Origin: Pomphorhynchus laevis
Lineage: Eukaryota > Acanthocephala > Palaeacanthocephala > Echinorhynchida > Pomphorhynchidae
Assembly (NCBI GenBank): GCA_012934845.2
Contig: WNNJ02000013.1
Coordinates: 29,403 to 93,402, forward strand
Length of the DNA stretch: 64,000 nucleotides
Direction of reading: 5' to 3'
Under the pieces are notes generated by a model that saw only the letters and a list, made by a program, of their open reading frames with translations, was not told the DNA's origin and ran no database searches. Position 1 is the first letter of the stretch. Each line of letters opens with the position of its first letter. Positions 11,440 to 23,254 of this stretch are shown in pieces. The position numbers and the translations under genes were made by a program.

Positions 11440-12813
11440 GCTCGCGGGTTGAGCTTTATCTCTAGATAAGCTCAGATAGATCTCTTGGTGCGCTCGCCGA
11501 TCAGTTGCAGTAGCAAATATTACAGCTTCAACACACAAAGACGTTAATAGGAGGACGTAATAAAACAGCTAAGAACGACACCAACTATGCACTACTGCAA
11601 GTACAGTGCTCGACACACGACTGCAGCATCTGGACAGCAATCGCCTGCGACAACAATAAATATAAAGAAGACTTCCTATGTGGTTTTTGTGTCAACAAAC
11701 TAGTCCGCAACCTCTCCAATAAGCACATATCAACATCCAACACGTCCACTCAAACTAACCCCGTCGTTTCTGATATCCTTTCTCCACCCACCGACCCTGC
11801 CACCATATACACTTCCCATCCCATGTCATCTTCACTCCCCAACACCTCCTTCCCGTCCTTCCTGTCTCGTTTCACAATAACCTACATCCATCAATCAAAA
11901 TTACCTCTACCAACTCTACGATCCTTCCACTAATAACCTTTCCTCACATCGCTTGCCACCCTCTTTATTATCATTATCTTATAAGTCTCCCGTCGTCAAA
12001 CCATCTCCCTTCAAATCCTCAATTGCCAGCGATCCTATCGTAATCTCACCCACGAGAGATTACGATAGGAGAGCTGGCATCTCATCCACTACTAGAGGAT
12101 GGATCTCACCCACGAGATTCATCATATCGTATCTAGTTCCTGCGGACAAACCGTCCTTTTTCAAGGACATCTCTCCTGTCGCATTCATCCGTCTACACAA
12201 ATCTTCCAAATCTAATCCTTCTAAGCCCCCTCTCCTTCTAAAATTGTTTTCAAGCATCACTCTTACGCGTCCTCTGTTCTCTCTCAACGATTTAAACTCA
12301 TATCATATTTAACCACTCGAATTTTCCCTGATCGCACCCCTTCTGAAATCGCTCAACTCTCTTCTGCCGCATTGAAAAACGCCGTCGCGAGGAAAATGGC
12401 GAAACATCTCTCTCCATCCGAAACATAGGCGGAAATTTTCAAGTTGTCCACACCCGCCCTAAAGTTCGATGGCGCTCCATCTCCCCTATGCATCTTCTCA
12501 GTTAGACTCTTTCTCCACCACACACGGTTTCCGCCTCGGTCTCTTCTTCAATGACATCCATCCAATAAGGTAGGATGACTACCTAATCATTGAAGGGATG
12601 ACTATCCATCCCTCTAATTTCTATACTTCGCCTTACATCAAGCGTTTCTGCTTTACACTCAGCTTGTCCTCCACTCTTAAAAGTGGTACTCAGTGATCAT
12701 ACTCAAGCAACGTCGATCATCTCCCGGCGTTTTTAACTCCTCTCATTATAATCTCCTTGTCGCATTTTTCCTGATCGATCCCCGTCCGAAATCACTCAGC
12801 TTTCCTTTGCTCA
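11440..12813 (+). pseudogene. L2-like ORF1 with PHD-like Cys finger (broken)
   Basis: Near 11600-11710 the plus strand reads LLQVQCSTHDCSIWTAIACD and then EDFLCGFCVNKLVRNLSNK. This is a CxxxxC ... CGFC finger like those in the ORF1s at 48.4 kb and 35.7 kb; PHD-type fingers are known in ORF1 of CR1-group LINEs. Downstream are Ser/Pro/Thr-rich segments and, near 12160-12310, FIRLHKSSKSN and PPLLLKLFSSITLTRPL, which match the C-terminal domain of the ORF1 at 8.0 kb. ORF2 is absent: the element is interrupted at 12814, where the gypsy fossil begins. Frame broken several times, with small inverted duplications at 12033-12072 and 12560-12615. Confidence 0.6.
12033..12072. repeat. Small inverted repeat inside L2-like ORF1
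   Basis: CCTATCGTAATCTC is followed after a short spacer by GAGATTACGATAGG, a perfect 14-bp inverted repeat that could form a hairpin. The neighbouring CTCACCCACGAGA is also repeated at 12107-12119. The pattern suggests a templated local duplication rather than a functional site. Confidence 0.7.
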
Positions 12814-12908
12814 TGTAATAAATGAAGACGAACCTTTTTGGTTTTACTCAACAATCTAAAAAGTTCACAAGTACACTAGTATCAATATCATCACATTTTC
12901 CCCTTCTT
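12814..12908 (-). repeat. Gypsy fossil 3' LTR-like end with polypurine tract
   Basis: On the minus strand a purine run (AAGAAGGGGAAAA, 12896-12908) is followed by an 82-bp segment that starts TGTGATGATA and ends TTTATTACA, i.e. TG...CA ends as in LTRs. The segment is very short for an LTR, so it may be a truncated one. Left of it the L2-like ORF1 sequence resumes. Confidence 0.5.
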
Positions 12909-15715
12909 AATAATTGAAACGTTTACTTCGTGTTATTATTCTTCCACGTCTTGATCGCTGTGGTAAGAAATCGAAGACCGACGATTAATTGGATGTATTC
13001 AAATCCTCCCCTGCTTTTGTAGTCGTCATCGGGTCTTTTGCATCAGATTGATCGTTGACAGGTTCTTCTTGATTTTGAGGGAGATCTGTTGAAGATTGAG
13101 CATGCGTACTCATATGATTCTCTGAAGTTGGTACACTAACCTCACGATCTAGGTCACCATCGTTTGCATGATTTACAGGTAAACCATACGATTGCGTTGA
13201 TGAGATTATGTCGACTGAATGCACTAGTGGATCTGACTTTTTTGTCTTGTAAAATTGCGTACAAGTGCCGGTCTTTCCAATAGCTAAGTGGGCATAGAGT
13301 AACAGTTTCCCGATTTACGTTGATAATTAAACAGACGTTCATATGGAGTCTGATTGGTGGCGGTGCACAATAGTGATCGTATTGAATGTAGAGCCAAGTC
13401 GAGTAATGTTTTCCAATACTTTTCCTCGAGATTACGAGATTTCAATGCTAGCTTTATCGTTTTCCAAATTACTCCGTTGATCCTTTCGCATTGTCCATTG
13501 CCCATAGAGTGGTACGGAGTACTGTGAGAAATAATTGTTCCATTTTGCCAGAGGAAGTCTTGTACATCACGGGACATAAACTGCTTTCCTCAATCGCTAT
13601 GCATAGCTTCTGGTGCACCGAATATCGCAAATAGACATTGAACGCATTGTATTACTGTTGTTGAAGACGTCTCGGCACGGGAATACAAAGGGAAAACGAG
13701 AGTACTCATCCACTAATACGAGGAGATATTTGTAATCGTCAACAGAAGGTTAGGGACCAACAAAATCCATTGCTAGCCTTTCAAAAGGTTTTCTGGCAGA
13801 AACTAGAGTTGCTTGCGGGTGTCTATGGAATACAGGTTTTAATTCAGCGCATATTGCACAAGTGGAGCAAACACGACGAACATCTTCAATTGAGAAGGGA
13901 AAGTTCTTTTGTCGAATGAAGTGATATATCCGCGTGACACAAGGGTGACACAAAGTATTATAGAGATGTTTTAGAGTTCTGTCTTTGTTTAAAGAACAAA
14001 TCCTAGAGAATGTGTCAGCCACCACATTCAAGTGTCCAGGTCGACATTTTATCGTGTATGAGTAGTTTGTTAGCTCGAGCTTCCACCTTAATAAGTTTTC
14101 ATTCTTGATCGGATTCTTGAATGCTGGTTAAATATGAACGATAAAGCCTGCTGATCGGTCAAGATTACAAAGTGTTTAATCATCAAGAATTCACGCACTT
14201 TCTAACGGCTTCAACTATCGCAGTAGCTTCTCTTTCGACAGTCGAATGGTTTTTCTCAGATTTAGAAAGATTTCTTGAGAAGAATGCCACTGGTTTCTTT
14301 GCTTGTGATAGCACAGCTGCGATAGCGTCTCGAGAAGCATCCGTCTCCACGTAGAATGATATATTTTCATTGATAGCGACTATAGAAGCGTCACCGATCT
14401 CGTTCCTAAGATTTTCGAAGCATTGAATTTGCTCTTGATTCAACGGAAATTTTTTGCAGTTTAATAGTGGCCTTATTTTGGCCGAATAGTTTTGAATCCA
14501 TTGACTATAGTAACTGAACAGCCCTATCACTCTTTTCAATGAAACCAAATCTTTGGGTTTCGGTATATTATGTAACGGCGCTAATCGTTCAGGATCAAGA
14601 CGAATAGTACCACCTACGATTAGATGCCCAAGAAATGTGAGACTATTCTGCCTATATAAGCATTTTGAATTAATTAACTTCATTCCGTACTTTCCCGTAA
14701 GCGATTGAAAAGGCACCAAGTTCCGATTGCGTTCGTCTAAAGTAGTACCAGCCACCACAACATCGTCGATATAGAAAACGTATTCTTCAGCTTGTTATGC
14801 TTGATTATTTCGGTCATTACTCGTTGGAACACCGCGACCGAGTTAGTCAATCCAAAGGGAACCCTCTTGAATTGAAACAGACCACCTGCAGCTTGGAATG
14901 CTGTATACCACCTATCATCAACTTTCATAGGATATTAATAGTAAGCTGAATCAAGTTCAAGCTTCGAAAACACTTTTAATTTCGAAAGTGCTTGTATCAT
15001 GTGGCCTATATGTGACATCGGAAAAGCGTCAACGTAAGTGAATCGATTTATGGTTGCTGAATAATCGATTACCATTCGTTGTTTATGCCGCTCTGAGCGA
15101 GTTACGACAACTTGAGCTCTCCATGGAGATGTTGACGGTTCAATAATGTCTTCTTTTAGCAGTTTGAGTATATCTTTTTCTATAAACTCTTGGTCAGCCT
15201 TTGTACACTTCCTTGGCTTTGTAGCTATCAGTCTTATATTTTTAGCAAAATTTGAGAATAGTGAAGGGGGAGTGATTATAAGGCACTGCATTGCTGGCAA
15301 TACCAGTTCATTCCGACTGCATGACCTATCAAATTCGAATGTAATTGCCTTGTTGCGTCTCATAAAATCCTGTCCGAGAATGACTGGTGAACACAGATTG
15401 TCTAAGAGTAATAATTTCGTTAATGAGCAAGTCTTTCCTCCAATATTAATATCGGCAAAACAGTGTCCGACGGTTTCGACGTTTTGATTTGATGCCGTCA
15501 ACGATATTGTCTCTTGAGAGTGCATAACTTTTAGATGAGCATCTTTTGCAATTTGAGGTAGAATAAAACTACTTATGCTACCACTGTCGACGAGAGCATA
15601 TGTTAGGTGATTATTCAAGCTGACACGTACTGAACTGAAGTCATAAATTGGTTCGGCTGCACAAGTACATGCCAATCGGTTGTTTACTGCAGCACATTGA
15701 GATTTTGAATTGGAC
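12814..15715 (-). mobile_element. Gypsy-type LTR retrotransposon fossil, pol region and 3' LTR
   Basis: An old broken LTR element on the minus strand. From its 5' side it shows, in the usual Ty3/gypsy order, an aspartic protease (ALVDSGSISSF motif), a reverse transcriptase, an RNase H and an integrase (zinc-binding and core regions; HSTPYHSMGNGQCERINGV is typical of the core end). A polypurine tract and a short LTR-like end lie at its 3' side. No gag region and no matching 5' LTR were found. It carries several breaks, roughly four or more, and is clearly dead. It appears inserted in the L2-like ORF1 that ends at 12813. With no LTR pair, age cannot be estimated beyond old. Confidence 0.8.
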
Positions 15716-16059
15716 GTGGATCGACATATTGTAGATTACTGTATTGCTCTAAGGAGGACATTTAAACATGGTGCAGTTAACATTTAATCTGAATAGTTTA
15801 AAAAATAAATTTAAAATTTGACTTTTTATATCAATGTTCAAAATTATACTGATAAGTAAATTTTATTGGATTGCATAATTTATAGAATTAATTGATTTTA
15901 ACTTAAAATTAATTAATTTCGGAAATTGTCCAAAAAGCATTTTAAATTAATGTATGATTTTAACACTTAGCACCCAAGGTATATACACTAAAATATAAAT
16001 AAATATAATGTTCTCCTTTGAACATTATATTTATTATTGTAATTTCTTTCGTTACACAT
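15716..16059. other. AT-rich spacer
   Basis: About 340 bp between the gypsy fossil and the Jockey-group LINE. It is very AT-rich with no coding motif. It may include the upstream remains of the fossil, but nothing identifiable. Confidence 0.4.
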
Positions 16060-16144
16060 TTTGAGTAAGAATGTGTAAATGGCAAATTTTGAGTATAAAT
16101 GGCAAACTTGATTCTTTTGTGATTCAGTTTTTTTCGGAAGTGTT

Positions 16145-16276
16145 GTTCAAGTTTTCGGAATCAAGAGCTATATTGGTGTTCAAGTTTTCGGAATCAAGAG
16201 CTATATTTGTGTACAAGTTTTCGGAATCAAGAGCTATATTGGTTTTCAAGTTTTCGGAATCAAGACCTATATTAAT
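16145..16276 (+). repeat. 33-bp tandem repeat (4 units), LINE 5' leader
   Basis: Four direct 33-bp units (starts 16145, 16178, 16211, 16244) with core CAAGTTTTCGGAATCAAGAG followed by CTATATTGGTGT. They lie about 520 bp upstream of ORF1 on the same strand. Because 33 is a multiple of three, an open frame with an 11-residue repeat (KFSESRAILVF) runs through them; I regard that as incidental. Tandem units in LINE 5' UTRs are commonly promoter units. Confidence 0.85.
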
Positions 16277-16795
16277 AGCTGAAAGGTGAGTTTTTGCTTT
16301 TGATATAGTTTAGTTTAGTTTATTAATTTTTTTATATTTTATTTTTTTTATTTTATTTTTTTTTTGTTTTTTGTTTGTTGTATTTGCTTTTTGTTTTTTG
16401 TTTCTATTTATTTATTCATATATATAAGTACATAAGTACAGTTGGAAGGAACTAATTGCCTTAAGCCAGTTGGGAAGAGAAAATCTTCTTCCCAGCTGGA
16501 GGAGAATTTAAAAAAATATAGAAAAAGAATCTTCAGTGCAAAAGAGGCTCTTGCCTATAAAGCAAGACTCTTTTGCAATTAAAGTAACATGTAAAGAAAA
16601 CCACAATCTAAACAAAAAAATAAGAGAGATAGAGAGAGGAAAATAAGAAAAACTGTTCGAGGAGAAATCTTCGAACGGTTTTTTAAAAGAGATAATTTCT
16701 ACCGAATCTCCTTCAAAAGCTTAGCTTTGAAAGATAAATTCAAAGCGGCTTTAGTTGGAGAAGAGGGTAAATAAATTATCGACATTTCTCCACAA

Positions 16796-17413
16796 GTGAC
16801 GGCCATCCTTAGGGATGTGCCGTCATTTGCGGAGAAAGAAGATGTTGAAGAATTCTTACATCAATATGATGTAAGGATTCTGAAAACATGCAAATCATAC
16901 AATCAATCATATAGTTCCTTTCTTTTGAAGGGAACTATATGTAGTTTGAAAAAATTAAAAGAAGATGGAGGCAGCATCTGCGGACATCGAATATCTGTAA
17001 AGATATTCGACGAAGACGATGCTGCCTTTCGGTATCCGCAGTGTTATAGATGTCAGCGCTGGGGACATTTTTCGAACATGTGTCGAGAAGTGTCACCGCG
17101 TTGCGTCCACTGCGGAGAAGAACACGAAACACAAGCATGTGGAAATAAAAATAGGCCGACATGTGCAAACTGTAGGCAACCTCACAAGGCGTACTCACAC
17201 GTTTGTCCAGAGTTCAAGTTTTACTTGGCCTGGGTAAACGGTGAGAATAAGAAGGCTTGTGAGGAAGCTCAGTCCTACCTTAGGGCAGCCAAAAGTCACT
17301 CTCTGGATCAACACGCTGGACAAGCAGCGATGTTGATCGAGAGAGTACTTACTCTTGAAAAAGAAATGGCTGCCTTAAGGCAGGAAAATGCAAAATTAAA
17401 AAAGATGCTGTAA
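16796..17413 (+). CDS. LINE ORF1, gag-like nucleic-acid-binding protein
   Basis: 205 residues, uninterrupted. ORF1 of Jockey/I/R1 LINEs coats the element RNA and acts with ORF2 in the ribonucleoprotein. Three zinc knuckles are visible in order: CYRCQRWGHFSNMC (about 83-96, CX2CX4HX4C), CVHCGEEHETQAC (about 103-115, CX2CX3HX4C) and CANCRQPHKAYSHVC (about 123-137, CX2CX3HX6C), the standard triple set of this group. The C-terminus (about 178-205) is a heptad-like coiled coil, LIERVLTLEKEMAALRQENA. The N-terminus is shorter than in typical Jockey Gag proteins, so the true start might be upstream and non-ATG, or the protein has lost its N-terminal part. ORF2 follows after 364 bp in another frame. 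Confidence 0.8.
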   Translation: MTAILRDVPSFAEKEDVEEFLHQYDVRILKTCKSYNQSYSSFLLKGTICSLKKLKEDGGSICGHRISVKIFDEDDAAFRYPQCYRCQRWGHFSNMCREVSPRCVHCGEEHETQACGNKNRPTCANCRQPHKAYSHVCPEFKFYLAWVNGENKKACEEAQSYLRAAKSHSLDQHAGQAAMLIERVLTLEKEMAALRQENAKLKKML

Positions 17414-17777
17414 TCCCCGAATCCGATTTGAAGAAATTCAAATCGGAGTTGAACGTAACAACATTACGCAAATACAGATCGTTGAAACAGGAGAAAGACA
17501 AGTCATCGATTTCGGTGACTACCTTTAATCGTTTCAACGATTTGTCACAAATACAATGCCCTCGGAATGAGGACAATAATATGAACTATTGTTCCGTAGT
17601 ATCGACTGATTCTGATAGCCTTTCGATTAAAGCGCCAGGGACTGCTATAAAGATGCTGACGTTACCTGAATCACTTTAGGTGGCGTCGAGTCGGAGGGGC
17701 AGTTCCTGGCACAAAGCTTCGAATGCAAGAAAAAAAAACGAAGAATTGAGTATTCTTCGCTTGAAGACATCTGTCTA
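17414..17777 (+). other. ORF1-ORF2 spacer
   Basis: Contains an open frame at 17428-17679 (83 codons, MKKFKSELNVTTLRKYRSLK...) in a third frame, with no known domain. It could be a former ORF1 C-terminus separated by a frameshift, or chance. The ORF2 frame is open upstream of its first ATG at 17778 (RIEYSSLEDICL precedes the ATG). Confidence 0.4.
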
Positions 17778-20246
17778 ATGAGTTGGAATATAGGTTCTGT
17801 TAAGAACCTGATACAGTATTTCAGTTTCATACCGGCAGATGTGCTTCTCTTGCAGGAAGCAAGATCACCCGATCAATTGAGGATTTTTAGCAGCAAGATC
17901 GACGACTGCAACACATTTGTGTCAGCAGAAAGTCTCAGGATGGAACTCTTCCTAGTGTCGGTGGTAAAGAAGCGTTTTTGCGCATCTTTACTATCGCATG
18001 GCACTAGCGAATTAGGTTCATTCCAGCTCCTCCGGTTTTTCATCTCTAGACGCCCAGTTTATGTAGCAAATTGTTACATCAAGCCGGTGGCCTGGAGTTC
18101 GAAAAAGGGGAGGAGAGAGATTCGATCAATGCTGTTGAAGATCTTCAATTTGGGTGGTCAATTTTTAATTGGAGATTTCAACGACGACGGTGGGTCTCGG
18201 GTGGGCAGCATGATCGCTCCGGCATAGGAGGTCATATGTCCCCCGGAAGGGACATTTATCCGTCGTCGCAATGGTTATTGCTCCACGTTAGATTTTGCTA
18301 TGCAAAACAAAAATACAAATTTTAAAATTAAATAGCAGCAGAATTTGCTGCTAGATACTTTTAATGATGGGCATAAGCTTTTATATTGGTCGTGGAAGGA
18401 GGAACTAGTTTTCAAGATAAGATTCCAACCGACACGGGCCGGTATACAATCTTTTAATAGATCAATAAGCGAAGTAATGATAAATTTAAATAATAAAGAT
18501 ATTTTTTGTACTATTTTAAAAAATACTTTTGATGAAATAATAAATTTTAGTATTTGCAATAATAATTTTATAATAAATAATAATTTTAATTTTTTCGATT
18601 GTTTGAATATTTTAGATAAGACGTTTTTGACAAATTTTACAAATAAATTAAAAGAATCAAATTCTCTATTAATTTTAAATAATGAAATTTTTAGTAATGC
18701 AAATAAATTTTTAACTACTAAACGACCGCCCAAAATCAAGTACACTCCTAAAGCTCTTCATTTGAAACGTATTCTCTGGGGTTTACGAACGGATGCGAAT
18801 CCTTCGTCTCAGAGAATCACTCAAATGGCTCTGCTCAAGAATGATATTCAAGAGTTGGAGCAGAGGGTAGACGCTAAAAAGTTGCTGTCTTACAAGAATT
18901 TTTCAAAGAAATGGTGGCAAACCATTAGGCGAACCACCTTCCGTTCTTGGAGGGCAGCGGCTTCTAAGTGGATATCCTCTAAGGGTTTTGGGAATGTACT
19001 TCATGAAATGAAAATGAAACACCTAGCCAATGCTGAAGGATGGACCGAGAGGAAAATGATGAAGATCCGTATGGAACTCTTGTTTTCGACCATCGACAAT
19101 TCGCAAGAGGACATCACTATCGAGGACATTTTGAGTGCGTGGCCAGTCGTGCCAAAGACTTCGTCTAATGGGTCTTCGGCATGTGCTGCTGCGACCAAAT
19201 TGATCGTCGATAGGGTTCGGACGGATATTGCTGCCAAGATGCTAGGGGTACCTTTAGCATCTTGGTGTGATATTGCGGTCGGAAAAGTGGTGTTCCTTGC
19301 GAAGGGAAGATGGGTGTCGAATGCTAAAGACACAAGACCCATAGCAATATCTAATAATATTGTTATGGTGTATGAGAGAGCTCTTGCTAGGATCCTTTCC
19401 CGATTCTACGAAGATCGTGATATGTTGGGAGACCACATTCACGGGTTTCGTAGAGGAAGGGGAACTGTTAAGGCAGTAAGGTCCATGCAGAGTTTTCTCA
19501 CCAGCGATAGACGACCTGCAGTCCTCTATTCGCTGGATGTGTCGGCGGCCTTCGACAACTTGGGGCATGATGCAATAGTTACAACGTTAACCAGTGATGG
19601 TATACCGAGTAATTTGTTGCATCGTGTCCTGGGTATATTAAAAGCAAGAACTTTCTACTTGGATGATGACGGGGGTAAGTACTATCATCTCAACAAAGGA
19701 CTTCCCCAGGGCTCACCTCTGTCTCCTATCATTTATATGATAGTGACGAGGGGAGTTCTGGAGGGTCTTTTGGATAGGAACACCCACGCTATCATTTATG
19801 CGGACGACATCTTGATCGCATTTAAGAGAAATACTCTGTCGGATGCAAGGTTTGAAGGGCGAATGAAGTCTGTAATGGACATTGTTGCTCATCGCTTAGC
19901 GAAGTTTGGCTTGTCTTTAAACCCAGCGAAGAGCAATTTTGTTCATTACAGATTTCGGCGTCCTGGAAAGCACACTCGTCTCCTCGATTCTCTTCCAGGG
20001 AATCGAAAGCGTCGGGTGCGCATTCTGGGATCCGTTTTCGAACCACGTTTGCATCCTAGGTCAGATATGGCCAGGTGTTTCAAATTAGTTAGAAAAGGGC
20101 TACGTATGTTTGAAAGAGCGAGACGATTAAATACCGGTTTGGGTAGATGTGTAATTGTGCTCAATGCGTTTGTATTGAGCGGATTGTACTTCTACTCAAA
20201 CAATCGCCCTTTAGAACAACGATATCTATTTTTAAAACGATTATAA
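17778..20246 (+). pseudogene. LINE ORF2: APE nuclease and reverse transcriptase, two in-frame TAG stops
   Basis: One continuous reading frame of about 820 codons broken only by TAG at 18225-18227 and TAG at 18333-18335, both within the nuclease. The nuclease part shows MSWNIGSVKN at the start, LLLQEARS, GDFNDDGG, and YCSTLDFAM between the two stops. RT motifs: DTRPIAISNNIVMVYERALA, HGFRRGRGT, SLDVSAAFDNL, KGLPQGSPLSPIIYMIV and HAIIYADDILIAF. The protein ends at RPLEQRYLFLKRL, about 30 residues earlier than the relative at 28.3 kb. The region 18480-18720 is unusually AT- and Asn-rich (NNNFIINNNFNFF), probably a lineage-specific linker. Few breaks suggest recent loss of activity. Confidence 0.75.
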
Positions 20247-20270
20247 ATTTTAATAAATAAATTTTTTATG

Positions 20271-21039
20271 AATGAAATTGAAATTAAAAATAAATTAATT
20301 AAAAAATATGTTTTATTTTACAATTTGAAAATCAAATGTTTTGAATAATTTTTTGTTTATCTTGTTTGAAATTTGTTTGATTATTTTTCTAAAATTAGAT
20401 GTATATATTAATTTTATATTGCGCTTGCCTACAAGTGCTTTGTCAGAGAAATTAGAGAAATTAAGAAAAGTATAATTAAATGTATTATATCTTCATTTTT
20501 TTGTCATTGTTTAAATGACAAAAAAATATTTTGTTACAAAATATTTTTTATTTTGTCATTGTTTAAATGACAAAAAATATTTTGTTACAAAATATTTTTT
20601 ATTTTATTGGTAATATCAATTTTATCCAAATTTTGTTTTTTATGATGATTTTGAATTTTTATTTTTTAGAATTGAATTTTAGCAGTCTATCATTTTGAAT
20701 TTTTGTTTAAAATTCGTATCCTCGACATCCAACCAAAGAAATCTCAATCGAAACCTGCAAAAAGAAAGAAAAAAGAAAAAAGAAAGGAAACTCGATTGGG
20801 GCTCCATACTTGGCTGGGGTCGAAAAAGTCAGAAAAAAAAAACGAAAATATATATGAATTTTGTGTTTTTTACTTTAATAAATCATTATTATTATTTTGT
20901 GATTAAGAAACTGTTTGTAATTTTCCAGAAGATAAAAGGATCTATCGAAATATTGTAATAGAATAAAACTAATTTCTTCGTTCCTATAAATTTACAACTT
21001 TAAAAATAAATAAATATTGTTGATTTCAGACGAACTAAT
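20271..21039. other. AT-rich 3' flank with 52-bp tandem duplication
   Basis: No gene. It contains a duplicated 52-bp unit (20497-20602) and a Lys-rich open frame (20695-20958) from an A-rich stretch, which I do not accept as coding. It may be the 3' UTR of the LINE or unrelated DNA. Confidence 0.4.
20497..20602. repeat. 52-bp tandem duplication of two palindromes
   Basis: GTCATTGTTTAAATGAC followed by AAATATTTTGTTACAAAATA occurs twice at a 52-bp spacing (GTCATT starts at 20503 and 20555). Both parts of each unit are inverted repeats able to form hairpins. Confidence 0.75.
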
Positions 21040-22915
21040 ATGTCTAGATAGAAATTTGGAAAGCGTCGCATTATTGGGGTAGTTATATTGTTGATAGCAT
21101 AATGTGCTTTATTCCCTATTCCAGCAGGAATAGGGAATAAGAAGACTTCCCATCAACCACGCAACCATTGTTTGCTTGATATTTGTTGGATAATTGCGCT
21201 AGGTTCATGATAATCTCAGGCTTGCCGCTGATGACCGAGCAAGATCAGTAGACATCGTTGATAAATTTACCAAAACTATGAAATCAGTTTTATTCAAAAA
21301 TTACTATATTTTGATAGCTCCAAAAAAATCGCAAACACTTTATTCGAAATTTATAAATCTGAATATACTTGCAAATCGATACTAAAAAATGTAACACAAT
21401 AAAATATTACGAGGCGGAAATCAAAATTTCCTTCACGACGCCTGATTTGGCTAATTCCTATATAGTATATTTCAAACGTAAACACCTGGATTTAACTTCA
21501 ATATCATCTAGACCTATTCTCGCATAATTGAAAATTAATAACATCCCTGCCTTCATCTCGGATGAAGATATATTCAATCTAGAAAATTTTTACAAAATAT
21601 CAAACTTACGCTTCAATAAAAGTAATAAAGGCTTCCCCATCCCAATGGCGTTTTGCAACGCCCCGGTAGATGTAGCTCAGAGTCTAACTAGTTCATCATG
21701 TAACCGCTTTATGGGGTACAACCTCAAATTCTCTATAATGAGGACTGACGCTGTAGCGTACCTCCACCGCAACAATTACCACCAGTGGAGGTATTTGTCC
21801 GGGGGATGCTTATTGCCCCATAAATGCGGGGTATGCGGCTCATCTACTACCTATCCGAATAAATGTGAGAGTAAACCTTGCTGCTCTAACTGCGGGGGTG
21901 AGCACCCCGCATGGTCGAAGAAATGATCATTCTTCAAGAACTACCAAAAGCGTCGTAGATAGGCAAAGCCTTAACCTGATAGTTTTGCGGCAGCAGTCTC
22001 GACTCTTCAAAAAGAAGACAGAATATCTGATTTTGAAATACTAAAGTTCTTAGAAGAGAAACATCAAGAATCCACGGTTAGCTTTTAGAATCTAGTTAAG
22101 AATCTAGTCGGTCAATTGGCGGAGTCCTTCACATCTCCTCTAGTCGAGAAGTCGAACATTAAAAAGAATCCACCCAAGTCAAAGAAACGGAACGGTCCAA
22201 TGCAGTCTATTTAACCTAAGAAATTAGTCTGCAAGTATCTACTTTGGGCAGTTGCTACTAAGAGAAGTGAATATAACGTCAGTGGGCAAACAACTTCACC
22301 TGTTGGTACAAGAGGTGGGAAGGTAGACCTTATCGCCTCTGATTCTGACAAGGTGAAGAGCGTCCCACTCCGATCACATTAACGCAATGGGAAGTACTCA
22401 AGAGCCATTTTCACTTAATATTCTTTAGTGGAATTCGGGAGGTGCTTCAGCCCTTAGGCTTCTATCTGGTAGAAATGCAGATGTTATAGTCCTTCATATG
22501 ACGCGGTCAATTCCGTATACCCCAGGACATTACCAGTCATCAGCTTGCTGTGGCTGTTTTTCTTGACTTTTCTGCTGCATTTGACCGCATCTCCGTTATC
22601 TTCGTTATCTCCTCTCTCATGTCTCTTGGGATGCCTGTGAGAATTGTTAACAGGGACGAGATATTGCTGTACACCAAGCGATTCTACCATGAAGACGACC
22701 CTGATGCGGGTCAGTTCTACCCTATCACAGGTGTGCCTCAAGATTTCCCACTTTCTCCTGTCCTATTTCTTGCTGCCTTCATGGTTTTTTCAAAGTATTT
22801 TAAGGTGAACAACATCTCGTGGTATATGCTGATGATACCACATCCTTGTTTTCTGGACGCAGGTGCAATGATGTAGTCTCGGACATCATCCGTTTCTTTA
22901 TTCAAACGGAAATCG
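21040..22915 (+). mobile_element. Jockey/R1-group LINE copy 1, internally deleted
   Basis: Plus-strand copy of the family best preserved at 26.7-28.5 kb. It keeps ORF1 (about 21430-21930), the beginning of the nuclease (near 22430, WNSGGASALRLLSGRN reading) and then jumps near 22500 directly into RT (AVFLDFSAAFDRISVIFVIS; GVPQDFPLSPVLFLAA; GVPQDFP replaces the usual GVPQGSP). The nuclease core and most of the linker are missing. It fades near 22915 just after the YADD region. Confidence 0.7.
21528..21926 (+). pseudogene. LINE ORF1 fragment with zinc knuckle
   Basis: An open stretch of 132 codons in a degraded ORF1. It starts MKINNIPAFISDEDIFNLEN, which matches VKISNLITNLDEKELLDLEH at 28.94 kb and MASLKINNLPPHLEEKYIDS on the minus strand at 26.15 kb, an RRM-like beginning shared by the family. 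Cys pairs CGVC and CCSNCGGEHPAW mark knuckles; the first knuckle seen in relatives (CKQCHQWGNLALSC) has lost its cysteines here. RNA-binding Gag-like role by family. Not intact at either end. Confidence 0.6.
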
Positions 22916-23254
22916 AATTTGCCACACATGTAATCTGCAAGGAATTCGAGAGAGACTAGTCTATTAGTTACTTGCTGTAAACGCAAGTAACACTTACAAA
23001 TACGCCAAAGATTGTTACTAAATAACATGGGAAAATTTGCCCTGCTTTATCTATTTTACAGCACATATTAGTTTAGCAGATTGCTCGTTGGAAATAGTGG
23101 AATTCTGGTGGGATAGAACGATGTAACTCAAAGAGACTCACATGCTATGGAAGCGTTTGCTATATCACTGTTAACATTAATCGAAATTCAAATTGCCATT
23201 CCTAATTTACACTATAGTTGGTATGTAGTGTAAATACATACAGTTGGTATGTAG
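22916..23254. other. No recognised content
   Basis: About 340 bp between a Jockey-group copy and an L2-like ORF1 piece. It holds a short inverted repeat (TTTACACTA...TAGTGTAAA near 23208-23236) and nothing else I can support. Confidence 0.4.

Larger units (their letters stand above)
16060..20270 (+). mobile_element. Jockey/R1-group LINE, nearly complete
   Basis: A plus-strand non-LTR element with a 33-bp repeat leader (16145-16276), an intact gag-like ORF1 (16796-17413), an APE nuclease and RT in one ORF2 frame (17778-20246) and an AT-rich 3' region. The three-knuckle ORF1 and the RT type point to the Jockey/R1/I group. It is related to, but clearly distinct from, the four copies at 21-32 kb: both families end ORF2 with RPxEQRxxFLK. 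The exact 5' and 3' ends are not certain because I could not find target-site duplications. Confidence 0.75.

Noticed and set aside
16071-16289. A small repeat protein (11-residue repeats KFSESRAILVF)
   Set aside because: The open frame exists because a 33-bp DNA repeat keeps frame; it lies in a LINE leader, the repeats match at DNA level, and nothing supports translation.
20695-20958. A Lys-rich small protein
   Set aside because: Two overlapping frames arise from an A-rich stretch; no homology or conserved motif, and composition explains it.
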